Part shown: positions 34,659 to 43,135 of the stretch, piece after piece
How the letters are laid out: each line of letters opens with the position of its first letter
How positions within the stretch are numbered: position 1 is the stretch's first letter
Assembly (NCBI RefSeq): GCF_030717995.2
Contig: NZ_CP157744.1
Span: 62,001-126,000, forward strand
From: Methylomarinum sp. Ch1-1
GTDB taxonomy: Bacteria > Pseudomonadota > Gammaproteobacteria > Methylococcales > Methylomonadaceae
Length of the DNA: 64,000 nt
Direction of reading: 5' to 3'
Made by a program: the position numbers and the translations under genes
Notes under the pieces: generated by a model
Told to the model about the DNA's origin: nothing
Databases searched by the model: none
The model's input: only the letters and a program-made list of their open reading frames with translations

Positions 34659-35984
34659 CAAAATCGAGCGAGAAACCCGGTTCTTTAGGGCCGGGAGGGA
34701 TAGCGCAAGATTGAATTGTCTCACCAAAAAACATAATGATGTTGTAGGGGGGTTGCTATTAACAGTTTTATTATTTTCTATTAAACTCATAATATGACAG
34801 TGAAACGCGCGTATAAATATCGATTTTACCCTGATGCTGAACAAGAAGTTTTGTTGACTAAAACGTTTGGTTGCGTGCGCTTTGTCTATAATGCCATCCT
34901 TCGGTACCGAATGGATGTTTACCAGCAAAACCAGGTTAAAATCAATTATTCTGGCGCCAGTGCAAAATTAACCGAACTGAAAGTGACGCCGGACCTGTCG
35001 TTTCTCAAAGAAGTCTCCAGCGTACCGTTGCAACAATGTCTTCGACACCAGCAAAGGGCGTTTACGAATTTTTTCGAAGGCCGAGCAAAATACCCGGTGT
35101 TTAAATCGAGAAAACACAAGCAATCTGCAGAATTTACTTATCGAGCATTTACTTACAAGAACGGCCAGCTGACTTTGGCCAAATGCAAGAGCCCGTTGGA
35201 CATCCGCTGGAGTCGGAAGCTGCCTTGCGCGCCATCAACCATTACCGTGTCCAAGGATCGGGCTGGCCGCTATTTCGTTTCCTGCCTGTGTGAATTCGAA
35301 CCGTTGTTACTGCCGGTAACCGATAAGAAAGTTGGCATCGATGTCGGCATTAAAGACCTGTTTGTGTCCTCGGACGAATTTCGATCCGGGAATCCTCGCC
35401 ATACCGCGAAATACGAAGTGAAACTGGCAATCCTTCAGCGTCGCTTAGCGAAAAAGACGTTAGGCGGCCGAAACCGGGCAAAAGCAAAGCGCAAGGTCGC
35501 CCGCCTTCATGCAAAGATCGCCGATTGTAGACAGGATCATTTGCACAAGCTGTCACGCAAACTCATTAACGAGAACCAAGTGGTTTGCGCGGAAAACCTT
35601 GCAGTAAAAAACCTGATCAAACATCCTACGCTCGCCAAATCGATTGCCGACGCCAGCTGGGGCGAACTGACGCGCCAGATCGAATATAAAGCGAATTGGG
35701 CTGGCAGAGTCTATGTTGAAATTGATCGGTTTTTTCCGTCCACCAAACGCTGTCATTGCTGCGGTTTAGTTACCCAATCCATGCCGCTGAACGTCCGGTC
35801 CTGGGAGTGCCCGCAATGCGGGACGAATCACGATCGCGACCTGAATGCAGCGAAAAACGTTTTAGCCGCCGGGCTGGCGGTGTTAGCCTTTGGAGAGAAT
35901 GTAAGTGATGGCGATATTCCGATATCACCATCCGATTCTCGATGAATTAGGAATCCCCTTCCTTTAGGTGGGGGAGGAAGTCAA
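34659..35984 (+). mobile_element. TnpB element type A, copy 2
   Basis: A 1326 bp element, almost identical to copy 1 (one extra G in the leader G-run, a few substitutions). Inserted 3' of TTCAT inside the large interrupted gene; excising from after TTCAT through TCAA rejoins the gene in frame. Left and right stem-loops as in copy 1. The low divergence between copies means recent movement. Confidence 0.92.
34794..35945 (+). CDS. tnpB: TnpB RNA-guided nuclease (type A, copy 2)
   Basis: 383 residues, identical to copy 1 except Asn for Asp at position 46 (QQNQ) as far as I can see. Asp183, Glu267, Asp349 and the four zinc cysteines are intact, so this copy should be functional. Its guide RNA would read into ACTACTGTGAAG-type flank at 35985, different from the guides of copies 1 and 3. 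Confidence 0.93.
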   Translation: MTVKRAYKYRFYPDAEQEVLLTKTFGCVRFVYNAILRYRMDVYQQNQVKINYSGASAKLTELKVTPDLSFLKEVSSVPLQQCLRHQQRAFTNFFEGRAKYPVFKSRKHKQSAEFTYRAFTYKNGQLTLAKCKSPLDIRWSRKLPCAPSTITVSKDRAGRYFVSCLCEFEPLLLPVTDKKVGIDVGIKDLFVSSDEFRSGNPRHTAKYEVKLAILQRRLAKKTLGGRNRAKAKRKVARLHAKIADCRQDHLHKLSRKLINENQVVCAENLAVKNLIKHPTLAKSIADASWGELTRQIEYKANWAGRVYVEIDRFFPSTKRCHCCGLVTQSMPLNVRSWECPQCGTNHDRDLNAAKNVLAAGLAVLAFGENVSDGDIPISPSDSR

Positions 35985-36224
35985 CTACTGTGAAGACGAT
36001 ACTATTCGGGTCACGATCACTGTCCCTGCATCAGAGCTATTCAATATTAGTGCGTATCGCCCGGGCGACTACAAGCAATTTTTCCAGGACCCAAGAACTC
36101 GAGAGCGCTATTTGGATTGGGCGCCCGTGTTGTTGGCGGCCGAGGAATACATTGCCGGCAGAATGATGGTCAAAGAACCAGTTTAATCTTGTAGAATGCT
36201 GCCTTGTCAGCCAAAATATAGCTC

Positions 36225-37418
36225 ATGAATGCACAAGGCAACATCATTAAGCTTTGCTCGTTAGAATCGATCGCCCTTCCCCACGCTCTAAATGGGGAGA
36301 CTGGGGATAACCGGTCTCAAATGACGCCGAAGATACCGGTCAATCATGATCTGGATGCGATTTACTGCTGGCTTTCCAGAGTAAACAAAGAGCAGTCGCC
36401 ACACACCTATCGCGCTTACAAACGTGAAGCGGAGCGTTTGTTATTATGGTCGCTTGCCAAAAAAGGAAAAGCGCTATCATCACTTAACACGGTTGATTTG
36501 AATGAATATCGTGAATTTTTGCTTGATCCTCAGCCAGAGAGTTTCTGGATAGGCCCCAAAAGACCAAAAAGTGCAATCGACTGGAAACCGTTCACCGGCC
36601 CCTTGTCGACGCGAAGCGTAAAACACACCGACACCATTATTCGAAACCTTTTTGGGTTTCTAACAGATCAACATTATCTATCGCATAACCCCTGCTCTGC
36701 TCAGGCAAAAGTCAAGGATGGTCGTAAAAGCGGATCTATCGATGTTAACCGATCTTTATCACATTCAGAATGGGAATTTATCAAGAGCTTCCTGACACGC
36801 AAAACGGAGAAATATAAAAACAAGGAAGACCAAAAAAAATGGTGTCGGACGCAGCTCATCGTTTTGTTTCTGTACGCGACCGGCCTCCGAATTCACGAAA
36901 TCGCGAAAGCTAAACTCGGCGATATTGTCAAAAAAGAGCGAAAGAATAAAGTTCAATTCTGGCTTTCGGTCGTTGGCAAAGGCGGTATTATTCGTGAAGT
37001 TCCCTTGCCAAAGACGACTTATCAACTTCTGGGTGAAAGTTATTTGTTGATCACTGGCTTAAGTTTTGGACAAGTCGGAGATGAGGCCCCGATTATCCCC
37101 TCTTTGCGCGGCAACAAACATGGCGCCAATTGCATTAAGCCTTTAGCCATCCATAAAATCCTTAAAGAATGTTTCGATCTAGCGGCTGCCGAACTCATTG
37201 ATGTCGATCCGGAAGCTGCCAAAAAAATTGTACAAGCCAGTACTCATTGGCTGCGTCATACGCATGGAACGCATGCGGTTGATATGGATATCCCTTTGCC
37301 TGTAATTCGAGACAATTTAGGCCATAGTCATATTGCAGTAACCTCCCAGTATGTGCATGCCGACAAGGACTTGCAGCACGATGCTTTCGAAAAGCTATCT
37401 AGCTCAGGCGACACTTAA
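36225..37418 (+). CDS. tyrosine recombinase/integrase (Xer-like)
   Basis: Site-specific recombinase, 397 residues. The core-binding SAM-like domain lies at ~40-155 (SPHTYRAYKREAERLLLW). The catalytic domain has Arg222 (ATGLRIHE), Lys252 (VVGKGG), His341 and Arg344 (HWLRHTHGTH), His367 (LGHS) and nucleophile Tyr376 (SQYVHA). All active-site residues are present. Longer than XerC/D (~300), mostly in an N-terminal leader and an inserted loop at ~100-130. A role in element integration or plasmid dimer resolution is plausible. I found no att or dif-like core beside it. It starts 38 bp after the interrupted gene. Confidence 0.92.
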   Translation: MNAQGNIIKLCSLESIALPHALNGETGDNRSQMTPKIPVNHDLDAIYCWLSRVNKEQSPHTYRAYKREAERLLLWSLAKKGKALSSLNTVDLNEYREFLLDPQPESFWIGPKRPKSAIDWKPFTGPLSTRSVKHTDTIIRNLFGFLTDQHYLSHNPCSAQAKVKDGRKSGSIDVNRSLSHSEWEFIKSFLTRKTEKYKNKEDQKKWCRTQLIVLFLYATGLRIHEIAKAKLGDIVKKERKNKVQFWLSVVGKGGIIREVPLPKTTYQLLGESYLLITGLSFGQVGDEAPIIPSLRGNKHGANCIKPLAIHKILKECFDLAAAELIDVDPEAAKKIVQASTHWLRHTHGTHAVDMDIPLPVIRDNLGHSHIAVTSQYVHADKDLQHDAFEKLSSSGDT

Positions 37419-37505
37419 ACGACAACAATAACGCTTGAATGCTGCGCTTACTTTGATAATCTTGATTTTCGACGATTAACAAAAGATAGTTCTATCTCGG
37501 ATTTT

Positions 37506-37940
37506 TTAATCGGCCAAAATAGCGGTCATATTATAAGCGCGACCTATATCTGTATATCCATAAACAACTCCGTTTGACGGAGCTCTAATAATTAAATTTG
37601 CAGACTGAGGCGCATTTCCGTCATGCCAATTTATGTAGGCCGATCCTGTTGCCCCTATAACTCTTCCCCAGGAATCTTTGATTTGAACGGGCCTTAAAGT
37701 TGCGCCGCTCTTGCCTCTATTTGCCGTCAGGCCATAAACACTAACAAGATATCTCCTTCCTGGAATTAAGTTATTAATATAATAACTGCCAGACGATATG
37801 GTCACTCCTACATTTAAATTATTTTTAGAAACCCCTAATGGAGCTACAGAAGCTGAATCACTTGATATTGCATATTTTTGCCCATGCAAGACCAGAAATA
37901 AGGTTAAAAGTATTTTAAATAAATGGTTAAAATATTTCAT
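37506..37940 (-). CDS. secreted hypothetical protein
   Basis: 144 residues with an N-terminal signal peptide (KILLTLFLVLHG core). The mature part is beta-rich with a repeated glycine/serine pattern (VGVTISSGSYYINNLIPGRRYLVSVYG). It resembles a fibronectin-like or pre-peptidase C-terminal beta sandwich, but I cannot name the family. Lone gene between the recombinase and the Fic locus. Confidence 0.65.
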   Translation of the reverse strand: MKYFNHLFKILLTLFLVLHGQKYAISSDSASVAPLGVSKNNLNVGVTISSGSYYINNLIPGRRYLVSVYGLTANRGKSGATLRPVQIKDSWGRVIGATGSAYINWHDGNAPQSANLIIRAPSNGVVYGYTDIGRAYNMTAILAD

Positions 37941-38224
37941 ATGTTATTTTAATTAAGTATATTTGGATAAGGTGATATTATTGCCGTCTGAGTTCGGTCT
38001 GCATGTGCGCTGCTATCAATTCATTAGTCTTTTAACTTTTTGAATCTTAAAAAAATAATAAAAACATATAATACAACATATATTGATAATTTTTTTGCTA
38101 ACTGGATCGCACAGCATCCAAAAGTAGAAGACTAAACTGATTGGTCTACCAGCTAAAAACGGTTTGAACGTTGTGATGGTACCAGTTTCATTCGAATACT
38201 GATCGATCAAGTTCGTAATGAAAC
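37941..38224. other. ~280 bp AT-rich spacer, no gene seen
   Basis: No ribosome-binding site or conserved frame on either strand. Poly-A/T tracts dominate. Confidence 0.5.
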
Positions 38225-38410
38225 CTACTTATCGATATCCACTTTAGAGTTTTTAGCATGACCAATCACTAACCGCGCATATTCTTCTCGGGAGATCTCT
38301 CCTGACTCTCTTTTTTTCATCAATTGTCGAGCATACTCAGACACATCTTCTCCGGCGCCTCTGACAATATTAATCGCTTCGTCAACAAATGATTTTTTAG
38401 TTTCAGACAT
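38225..38410 (-). CDS. small protein next to the Fic gene, possible antitoxin
   Basis: 61 residues, helical and charged (SEYARQLMKKRESGEISREE). AAGAGAA precedes the ATG. The segment ESGEISREEYARLVIG loosely resembles the end of VbhA-type antitoxins (GEIS-x-EE), but the Fic-inhibitory S/T-xxx-E-G/N motif is not evident. Divergent from, and ~170 bp away from, the Fic gene. A separate unknown small gene is equally possible. Confidence 0.5.
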   Translation of the reverse strand: MSETKKSFVDEAINIVRGAGEDVSEYARQLMKKRESGEISREEYARLVIGHAKNSKVDIDK

Positions 38411-38451
38411 ACAACATTCTCTTTTTAGGGTACGAATCTTATTCGTAAAAT

Positions 38452-38478
38452 TTGACTTCCTCCCCCCACCTAAAGGAA
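38452..38478 (-). mobile_element. TnpB element type A, right-end scrap
   Basis: 27 bp matching, on the minus strand, the terminal stem-loop and GTCAA end of type A elements. The rest of the element is gone. It lies in the leader between the small gene and the Fic gene. Confidence 0.7.
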
Positions 38479-38581
38479 CAGGTAAGTTTAAAAATTACTT
38501 CAATCTATTTTATTGTGGATCAATTCTATAAAATGTGTCAACATGTTATCGTATATAAATTACCGCATAAGTAAAAATTAT

Positions 38582-39352
38582 ATGATTGACGATTATCTTT
38601 ATTCTGGCACGCAAACACTGATCAATCGATTTGGTATTCAAGATAAAGCGGTTCTCGATCAGATTGAAAGCGATATCACCGCCGATCGAGTTCGCGAGTT
38701 ATTAGCGGGCGACCCTGACTTTAATGTCTTCTCAGATAATCTTGATGAAAAATTACTGAGAGGCATTCACAAGCATTTGTTTGTCGATCTCTATGAATGG
38801 GCCGGCGATTATCGTCATTGCGACGTCGCCAAAGCAGAACCATTGCTAAACCGAAAAAGCGTTGACTACCCTCCTCCTTATTCGTTTTTTGAAGGAGAAA
38901 AATTAATGGAGGACGCGATCAAAGAATCATTGAGCCAATTAGGCGACTCATCCTTTAAAACAGCAAATAAAGAGGAATACATCGACAAGTTGGCTCGATT
39001 TGCTACTGATCTCTGGGTAGCCCACCCTTTTCGAGAAGGAAACACTAGAACGGTGACGATTTTTCTGCGGGCGGTCGCCAAATTCCATGGTAAAAGTCTA
39101 TCTGGGAACTTGAATAATGAAGAGGACGGATTGCGTTTTCGAGATATGCTTGTAATGGCCTCTGTAGGTGACGCTGACCCGTTAAAACAAAGCTTAAGGC
39201 GATCCCTTAAGTTTCCAAAAAATGTAGCCAACAATGATATTTCGTTCGAAAATATGTCTCAAAAGTTACAGGGTTTTCGAAGAAAAAAAGCTTCTGAGTT
39301 TGGGCATGTTGAAGACGATTTGGAGTCGAATTTTTCAGCAAAGATGAACTAA
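38582..39352 (+). CDS. Fic-domain AMP-transferase-like protein
   Basis: Fic proteins transfer AMP or other groups to hydroxyls of target proteins. The catalytic motif is HPFREGNTRT (148-157), with His148 as general base and the anion-loop GNxR. It lacks the second Arg of the full HxFx(D/E)GNxRxxR signature (T-V-T follows). The N-terminus (DDYLYSGTQTLINRFGI) is the usual Fic start, supporting ATG 38582 over the longer frame from 38513. No inhibitory S/T-xxx-E-G/N helix is visible in the protein itself. If regulated, this needs a separate antitoxin, possibly the divergent 61-residue gene. Confidence 0.88.
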   Translation: MIDDYLYSGTQTLINRFGIQDKAVLDQIESDITADRVRELLAGDPDFNVFSDNLDEKLLRGIHKHLFVDLYEWAGDYRHCDVAKAEPLLNRKSVDYPPPYSFFEGEKLMEDAIKESLSQLGDSSFKTANKEEYIDKLARFATDLWVAHPFREGNTRTVTIFLRAVAKFHGKSLSGNLNNEEDGLRFRDMLVMASVGDADPLKQSLRRSLKFPKNVANNDISFENMSQKLQGFRRKKASEFGHVEDDLESNFSAKMN

Positions 39353-39446
39353 ATGTAGTAGCTCAAAGCGAGCAGCCAAGAGACTGGGAGGTATCACTAA
39401 AGCTCAATTGGTCAGCGAGTTTATCCGTCGTTGAAGATAAGCACGG

Positions 39447-39944
39447 ATGCTTATCGACCCACCGGGGACACTGCGTGTTCTGGTTGAAATATTTCAAATA
39501 GGCCGATTCCGATTCTGCCCGACCTGCGATCAAATCAAGCTGTTGAATCGTGAGTTTGACCATGCGCGCTTTGTGTGGAATCATTGCCTGGAGCTGAGAG
39601 GAAAAGCTTACCGACGCCGAGGCGAAAGCATAAATTATGTCGGCTTAGGAAAGCGACGCATCTCAAACAGACCTCTCGGTTCAACTTTTTGAAAAACGCC
39701 ACAGCGGCTTATTTGACACAAAAGTTGATTGATCTGGACAAAGCCTTTAAAGACTTTTTCAAGGTAAAGCCGATTATCCACGCTTCAAGAAAAAACAGCA
39801 CCGGCAAGCTGTGAGCTACCAGCTGGACCAACGCATTGAGGCGTCCAACTATCGGGCCGGGAAGTTTCTGAAGCTACCCAAGCTGGGAGCCTTGGCTATT
39901 AAATGGAGTCAGGTGCCGACCGGCACCCCGAAATCCGCTTGAGA
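39447..39944 (+). pseudogene. TnpB N-terminal remnant
   Basis: Broken frames give REFDHARFVWNHCLELRGKA, then TAYLTQKLIDLDKAFKDFFK, a shifted KKKQHRQAVSYQLDQRIEA and KFLKLPKLGALAIKWSQ. In that order these match the first ~170 residues of TnpB. At least two frame breaks occur. The sequence differs from types A and B and could be the missing front of type C. It stops abruptly at the end of the TPR gene. Confidence 0.72.
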
Positions 39945-39948
39945 TAGG

Positions 39949-41226
39949 CTATGGCTTTTCATGCAACCTCAGCTCTTTCCAGGCTTCAGCCAGGTTATTA
40001 CGAATTATCGTGACGTCGGTGTGGTCTTCTTGATAAGTTTTCAGGTTGCCGGCCAGAGCCTTCTCGAAATACTCGCGGGCTTGCTCATGCAATCCCTTCT
40101 TGTACAACGCTCCGCCCAGGTTATTGCGCGCTAATGCTACACTGGGATGTTCTTCGCCATAGGCTTTCAGGTTGGCGGCCAGGACTTTTTCTAGATAGTC
40201 GATGGCTACTCCGTATCGGCCCAGCTCCAACCAGAGATTAGCCAGATTATTACGATTTAATGCTACTTTTGGATGGTCTTCGCCATAGATTTTCAGGTTG
40301 CCGGCCAGAGCCTTCTCGAAATACTCGCGGGCTTGCTTATACTGTCCATTTTCGAAAAACGCTATGCCCAGGTTATTGCGCAGTGTTGCCACATGGGGGT
40401 GGTCCTCGCCATAAATGTTCAGACCGCTGGCCAGGGCCTGCTCGAAACACCCGATGGCTTTATCATATTGGCCCAACTTATTCCAGGCCAGACCCTGGTT
40501 ATTACGCACTTTTGCCACTTCGGAATGGTCCTCACCATAGGTTTTCAGGTTGCTGACCAGAGCTTTATCGAGATTTTCGATGGCTTTTTTGTACTGTCCA
40601 AGCTTGTACCAAGCTAAACCTAGGTTGTTGTGTTCTCTTGCTACACTGGGATGGTCCTCACCATAAGTATTCAGGTCGCTGGCTAGAGCCTGCTCGAAAT
40701 ACCCGATGGCTTTATCGTACCGACCAAGCGTGTACCAAAATGCACCCAGGTTATTGCGACGTATTGCGCTGGCGGGATGGTCTTCACCATAGGATTTTAG
40801 GTCGCTGGCCAAAGCCTGCTCTAAATACTCATGGGCTTGCTTATACTGTCCCTTTTCGAAAAACGCTATGCCCAGGTTATTGCGCAGTGTTGCTACATAG
40901 GGGTGGTCCTCGCCATAAATGTTCAGACCGCTGGCCAGGGCCTGCTCGAGATAACCGATAGATTTTTTGTGATGTCCCAGTTCCCTCCAGGCTTCAGCCA
41001 GGTTAGCGAGACCTGTTATTACGTTAGGATGGTCTTCACCATAGGTTTTTAGGATGTTGACCATAGAATTCTCCAGATAGCCGATGGCTTTTTCGTACTG
41101 TCCGAGCATGTACCAAGCTAAGCCGAGATTGTTGCGATCTATGGCTATAATGGAATCGTCCTCGCCATAGGTTTCCAAGTCGTTGACAAGGATTTGTTCC
41201 TCATAATCCTTGGCTTTTTCATGCAA
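39949..41226 (-). CDS. tetratricopeptide-repeat protein, N-terminus probably cut by an IS
   Basis: About 425 residues composed almost wholly of ten 42-residue TPR units of the kinesin-light-chain type, each with a Y-G-E-D-H-P-like signature (for example TYGEDHPNV, IYGEDHPYV). The 126 bp DNA unit is also repeated. Such repeats bind proteins and often sit C-terminal to an NTPase or effector domain, which is not present here. The only start is a TTG at 41226, and the open frame runs upstream into the TnpB scrap before hitting a stop, so the front of the gene is probably missing. Flanked on both sides by TnpB remnants. Confidence 0.8.
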   Translation of the reverse strand: MHEKAKDYEEQILVNDLETYGEDDSIIAIDRNNLGLAWYMLGQYEKAIGYLENSMVNILKTYGEDHPNVITGLANLAEAWRELGHHKKSIGYLEQALASGLNIYGEDHPYVATLRNNLGIAFFEKGQYKQAHEYLEQALASDLKSYGEDHPASAIRRNNLGAFWYTLGRYDKAIGYFEQALASDLNTYGEDHPSVAREHNNLGLAWYKLGQYKKAIENLDKALVSNLKTYGEDHSEVAKVRNNQGLAWNKLGQYDKAIGCFEQALASGLNIYGEDHPHVATLRNNLGIAFFENGQYKQAREYFEKALAGNLKIYGEDHPKVALNRNNLANLWLELGRYGVAIDYLEKVLAANLKAYGEEHPSVALARNNLGGALYKKGLHEQAREYFEKALAGNLKTYQEDHTDVTIIRNNLAEAWKELRLHEKP

Positions 41227-41238
41227 AGATCGCTGATT

Positions 41239-41527
41239 TTGGGCTGGCAGAGTCTATGTTGAAATCGATCGGTTTTTCCGTCCACCAAACGCTGTCATTG
41301 CTGCGGTTTAGTTGCCCAATCCATGCCGCTGAACGTCCGGTCCTGGGAGGGCCCGCAATGCGGTGCGAATCACGATCGCTATGAATGCAGCGAAAAACAT
41401 TTTAGCCGCCGGGCTGGCGGTGTTAGCCTTTGGAGAGAATGTAAGTGATGGCGATATTCCGATATCGCCACCCGATTCTCGATGAATTAGGAATCCCCTT
41501 CCTTTAGGTGGGGCGGGAGGAAGTCAA
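41239..41527 (+). mobile_element. TnpB element type A, 3'-end remnant
   Basis: Last ~290 bp of a type A element with the zinc ribbon region (CHCCG present; the second pair reads EGPQCG, one Cys lost to Gly), a frame break near GATCGCTATGAATG, and the right-end stem-loop and GTCAA. More diverged from copies 1-3 than they are from each other, so older. Inert. Confidence 0.88.
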
Positions 41528-41540
41528 ATTGCTTACCCCA

Positions 41541-41882
41541 CTACATCATTCCGATTGATAGACCTTCGTCCTCGCCTTCGTCCAGCGCTTTGTCTAGCAC
41601 AAATGTGCCAAGAGGAATTCGACTTGGCTCAACCAATGGCTCGATCTCTTCATTGTCTTCTGCAACCGGATAAATACAGACTTCAAGATTGCCTTCAGCT
41701 TGAAAGAAAAGCGCGTCAACATCTTCATTGATAGAAACCCACGAATCACCACCAATCAAAGCCTCAGTGACAGCATTTCTAATAGCACCCTCTTCTTTCG
41801 CGACATCTTCTTGTGTCACACCAACTGTAGGAAGCACATTTTTAGCAACCCATTGGAAATATTTTTCAGTATCTTCTTTCAT
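41541..41882 (-). CDS. hypothetical acidic protein
   Basis: 113 residues, strongly acidic, unknown family. GGAGGGTGG upstream of the ATG at 41882 is a strong ribosome-binding site. Last gene of a minus-strand run of four acidic unknown genes (43759 to 41541). Confidence 0.68.
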   Translation of the reverse strand: MKEDTEKYFQWVAKNVLPTVGVTQEDVAKEEGAIRNAVTEALIGGDSWVSINEDVDALFFQAEGNLEVCIYPVAEDNEEIEPLVEPSRIPLGTFVLDKALDEGEDEGLSIGMM

Positions 41883-41925
41883 GGGTCCACCCTCCCAAAT
41901 ACAAAATTGATCGATTGATAAATAA

Positions 41926-42429
41926 TTAACGCATAGAAGGCGAACGAGAATCTATGATATTAACCAGGCGCTCTTGGTCTTCTTCACTGAGGCGTTTGCT
42001 TAAATCATGAAAAGCACGTTCTGACGACTCTTCTGCGCCGGCCTGTTCGAGATAGGAAATTGCATCTGAAAAAGTGCCATTTATAAAAGCATCATGCGCC
42101 AAAGCAATGTAATCTTCATAACGGGCCTCATCCGTTTCATAGCGTGCCACATGCTCGGACAATGTACGGTCTTCCTTCATTAGTTCGCGCCATTCCTCGT
42201 ATTCCAATCCGAAATGTTCGGCAATTTCCCGTTTGTTGTCTTTGGCTGAAAAGTCGACAAAAAGATAGCTGCGCTTATCCAGCAAATATTTAATCATTCC
42301 CTCCATATCAGGGTTGCAACCCGTATTTTCGATTTCAACGTCATGCCGTTCTTTAATAAGCTCGCCAAGGTCTTCTTCGGAAACGCCGTTATCTCTTAAA
42401 AAATTTTCAAATACCATTACTTTTCTCAT
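41926..42429 (-). CDS. hypothetical acidic protein
   Basis: 167 residues, acidic and helical. No recognised domain. Two close starts (42429 and 42417); the second has GAGAAA just upstream. Leader contains GGTAATGATATAATAC, a weaker relative of the shared site. Confidence 0.65.
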   Translation of the reverse strand: MRKVMVFENFLRDNGVSEEDLGELIKERHDVEIENTGCNPDMEGMIKYLLDKRSYLFVDFSAKDNKREIAEHFGLEYEEWRELMKEDRTLSEHVARYETDEARYEDYIALAHDAFINGTFSDAISYLEQAGAEESSERAFHDLSKRLSEEDQERLVNIIDSRSPSMR

Positions 42430-42511
42430 TTATTAATTTTTGTATTATATCATTACCCGCTTGGTCTTCAGGCTAGCAAAAGAGGCTGCCACTTACTCTC
42501 TTGACTTCCTA

Positions 42512-43123
42512 TTAAGGCCTTAAATCGTACTCTGTCTCGTCCTCAAATCCTTCTCTTTCCCATATTGGGTGTTGATTGTCCAATATAAGCACTTTTTCAC
42601 CGCTCTGAATACTCTTGATGCTTTCTAGGCTAATCTCATCACTAATTAACGGAATATCAGAATGTTTAATATCGCCGAGCGCACGAATATATCCGTCAGG
42701 ATCGATCGACAGCCGGTCGTTTTCTACTGCAAAGACCCCGTTTCGATCATGCGACCTAAAGTTAACCATTGACGTTTCAATTTCAATGGCATGCAAATCA
42801 TGTGTTGAGCAAAGCGAATGCAATTGCTCAATGTGTTTAATATCCGCTGGCGAAATGACAAACAACATCTTGTCAGGGTCGGAGGAGACCAATGCCATAT
42901 TGTCCCCTCTGTCTCTGAATGAGATCTCGTAAATCAGTGTGCCATTCGATAAAACGACATGCCGTAATTCCAAATAACTTGTATCACCCTGGATTTCGCC
43001 TGTATAAGGGCATAATGGAATAATGCCTCGCGAACCTTCTTGATCCAGATAAGCGCTCAACTCTCTTGAAACGCTAATTTCTTGGGTATCTCGCAAGTGA
43101 TCATTGAGCTGTAATGTGTCCAT
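42512..43123 (-). CDS. hypothetical protein ending in EYDLRP
   Basis: 203 residues. Mixed alpha/beta with a middle FVISPADIKHIEQLHSLCST. The C-terminal tail DLRP resembles tails of other unknown proteins here. Starts 12 bp after the preceding stop, so co-transcribed with it. Unknown family. Confidence 0.68.
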   Translation of the reverse strand: MDTLQLNDHLRDTQEISVSRELSAYLDQEGSRGIIPLCPYTGEIQGDTSYLELRHVVLSNGTLIYEISFRDRGDNMALVSSDPDKMLFVISPADIKHIEQLHSLCSTHDLHAIEIETSMVNFRSHDRNGVFAVENDRLSIDPDGYIRALGDIKHSDIPLISDEISLESIKSIQSGEKVLILDNQHPIWEREGFEDETEYDLRP

Positions 43124-43135
43124 TTTTGATCTCGA

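Larger units (their letters stand above)
31351..36186 (+). pseudogene. large hypothetical gene interrupted by two different insertion sequences
   Basis: Three segments, 31351-32261, 33834-34658 and 35985-36186, join in frame once the two insertions and one 8 bp duplication are removed, giving about 645 codons. The first junction reads MNEFIN-FKLENLDK and the second RLVRKFI-YCEDDTIRV. The protein starts MKDVLKHSHESSIETETKQI. It has an SH3-like N-terminal part (GQWCWCLNNDKRYNKDDEWL, YVLVEEPSNGFSNRYERIHF), then a long helical region. It looks like a phage- or plasmid-type unknown protein. Present frames encode fragments of 304, ~309 and 72 residues, so the intact protein is not made. The last 72-residue frame starts inside the element end. 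Confidence 0.88.

Noticed and set aside
40260-41052. Plus-strand frames opposite the TPR gene
   Set aside because: Antisense shadows of the repeat units; they repeat only because the TPR DNA repeats.
39949-41226. Regular DNA repeats looked like a CRISPR or satellite array
   Set aside because: The ~126 bp period is in frame and encodes TPR units; there are no unique spacers.
42495-42515. CTTGACTTCCTATTAAGG as another element A right end
   Set aside because: Only ~9 bp match the terminal GGAAGTCAA and no stem-loop follows.
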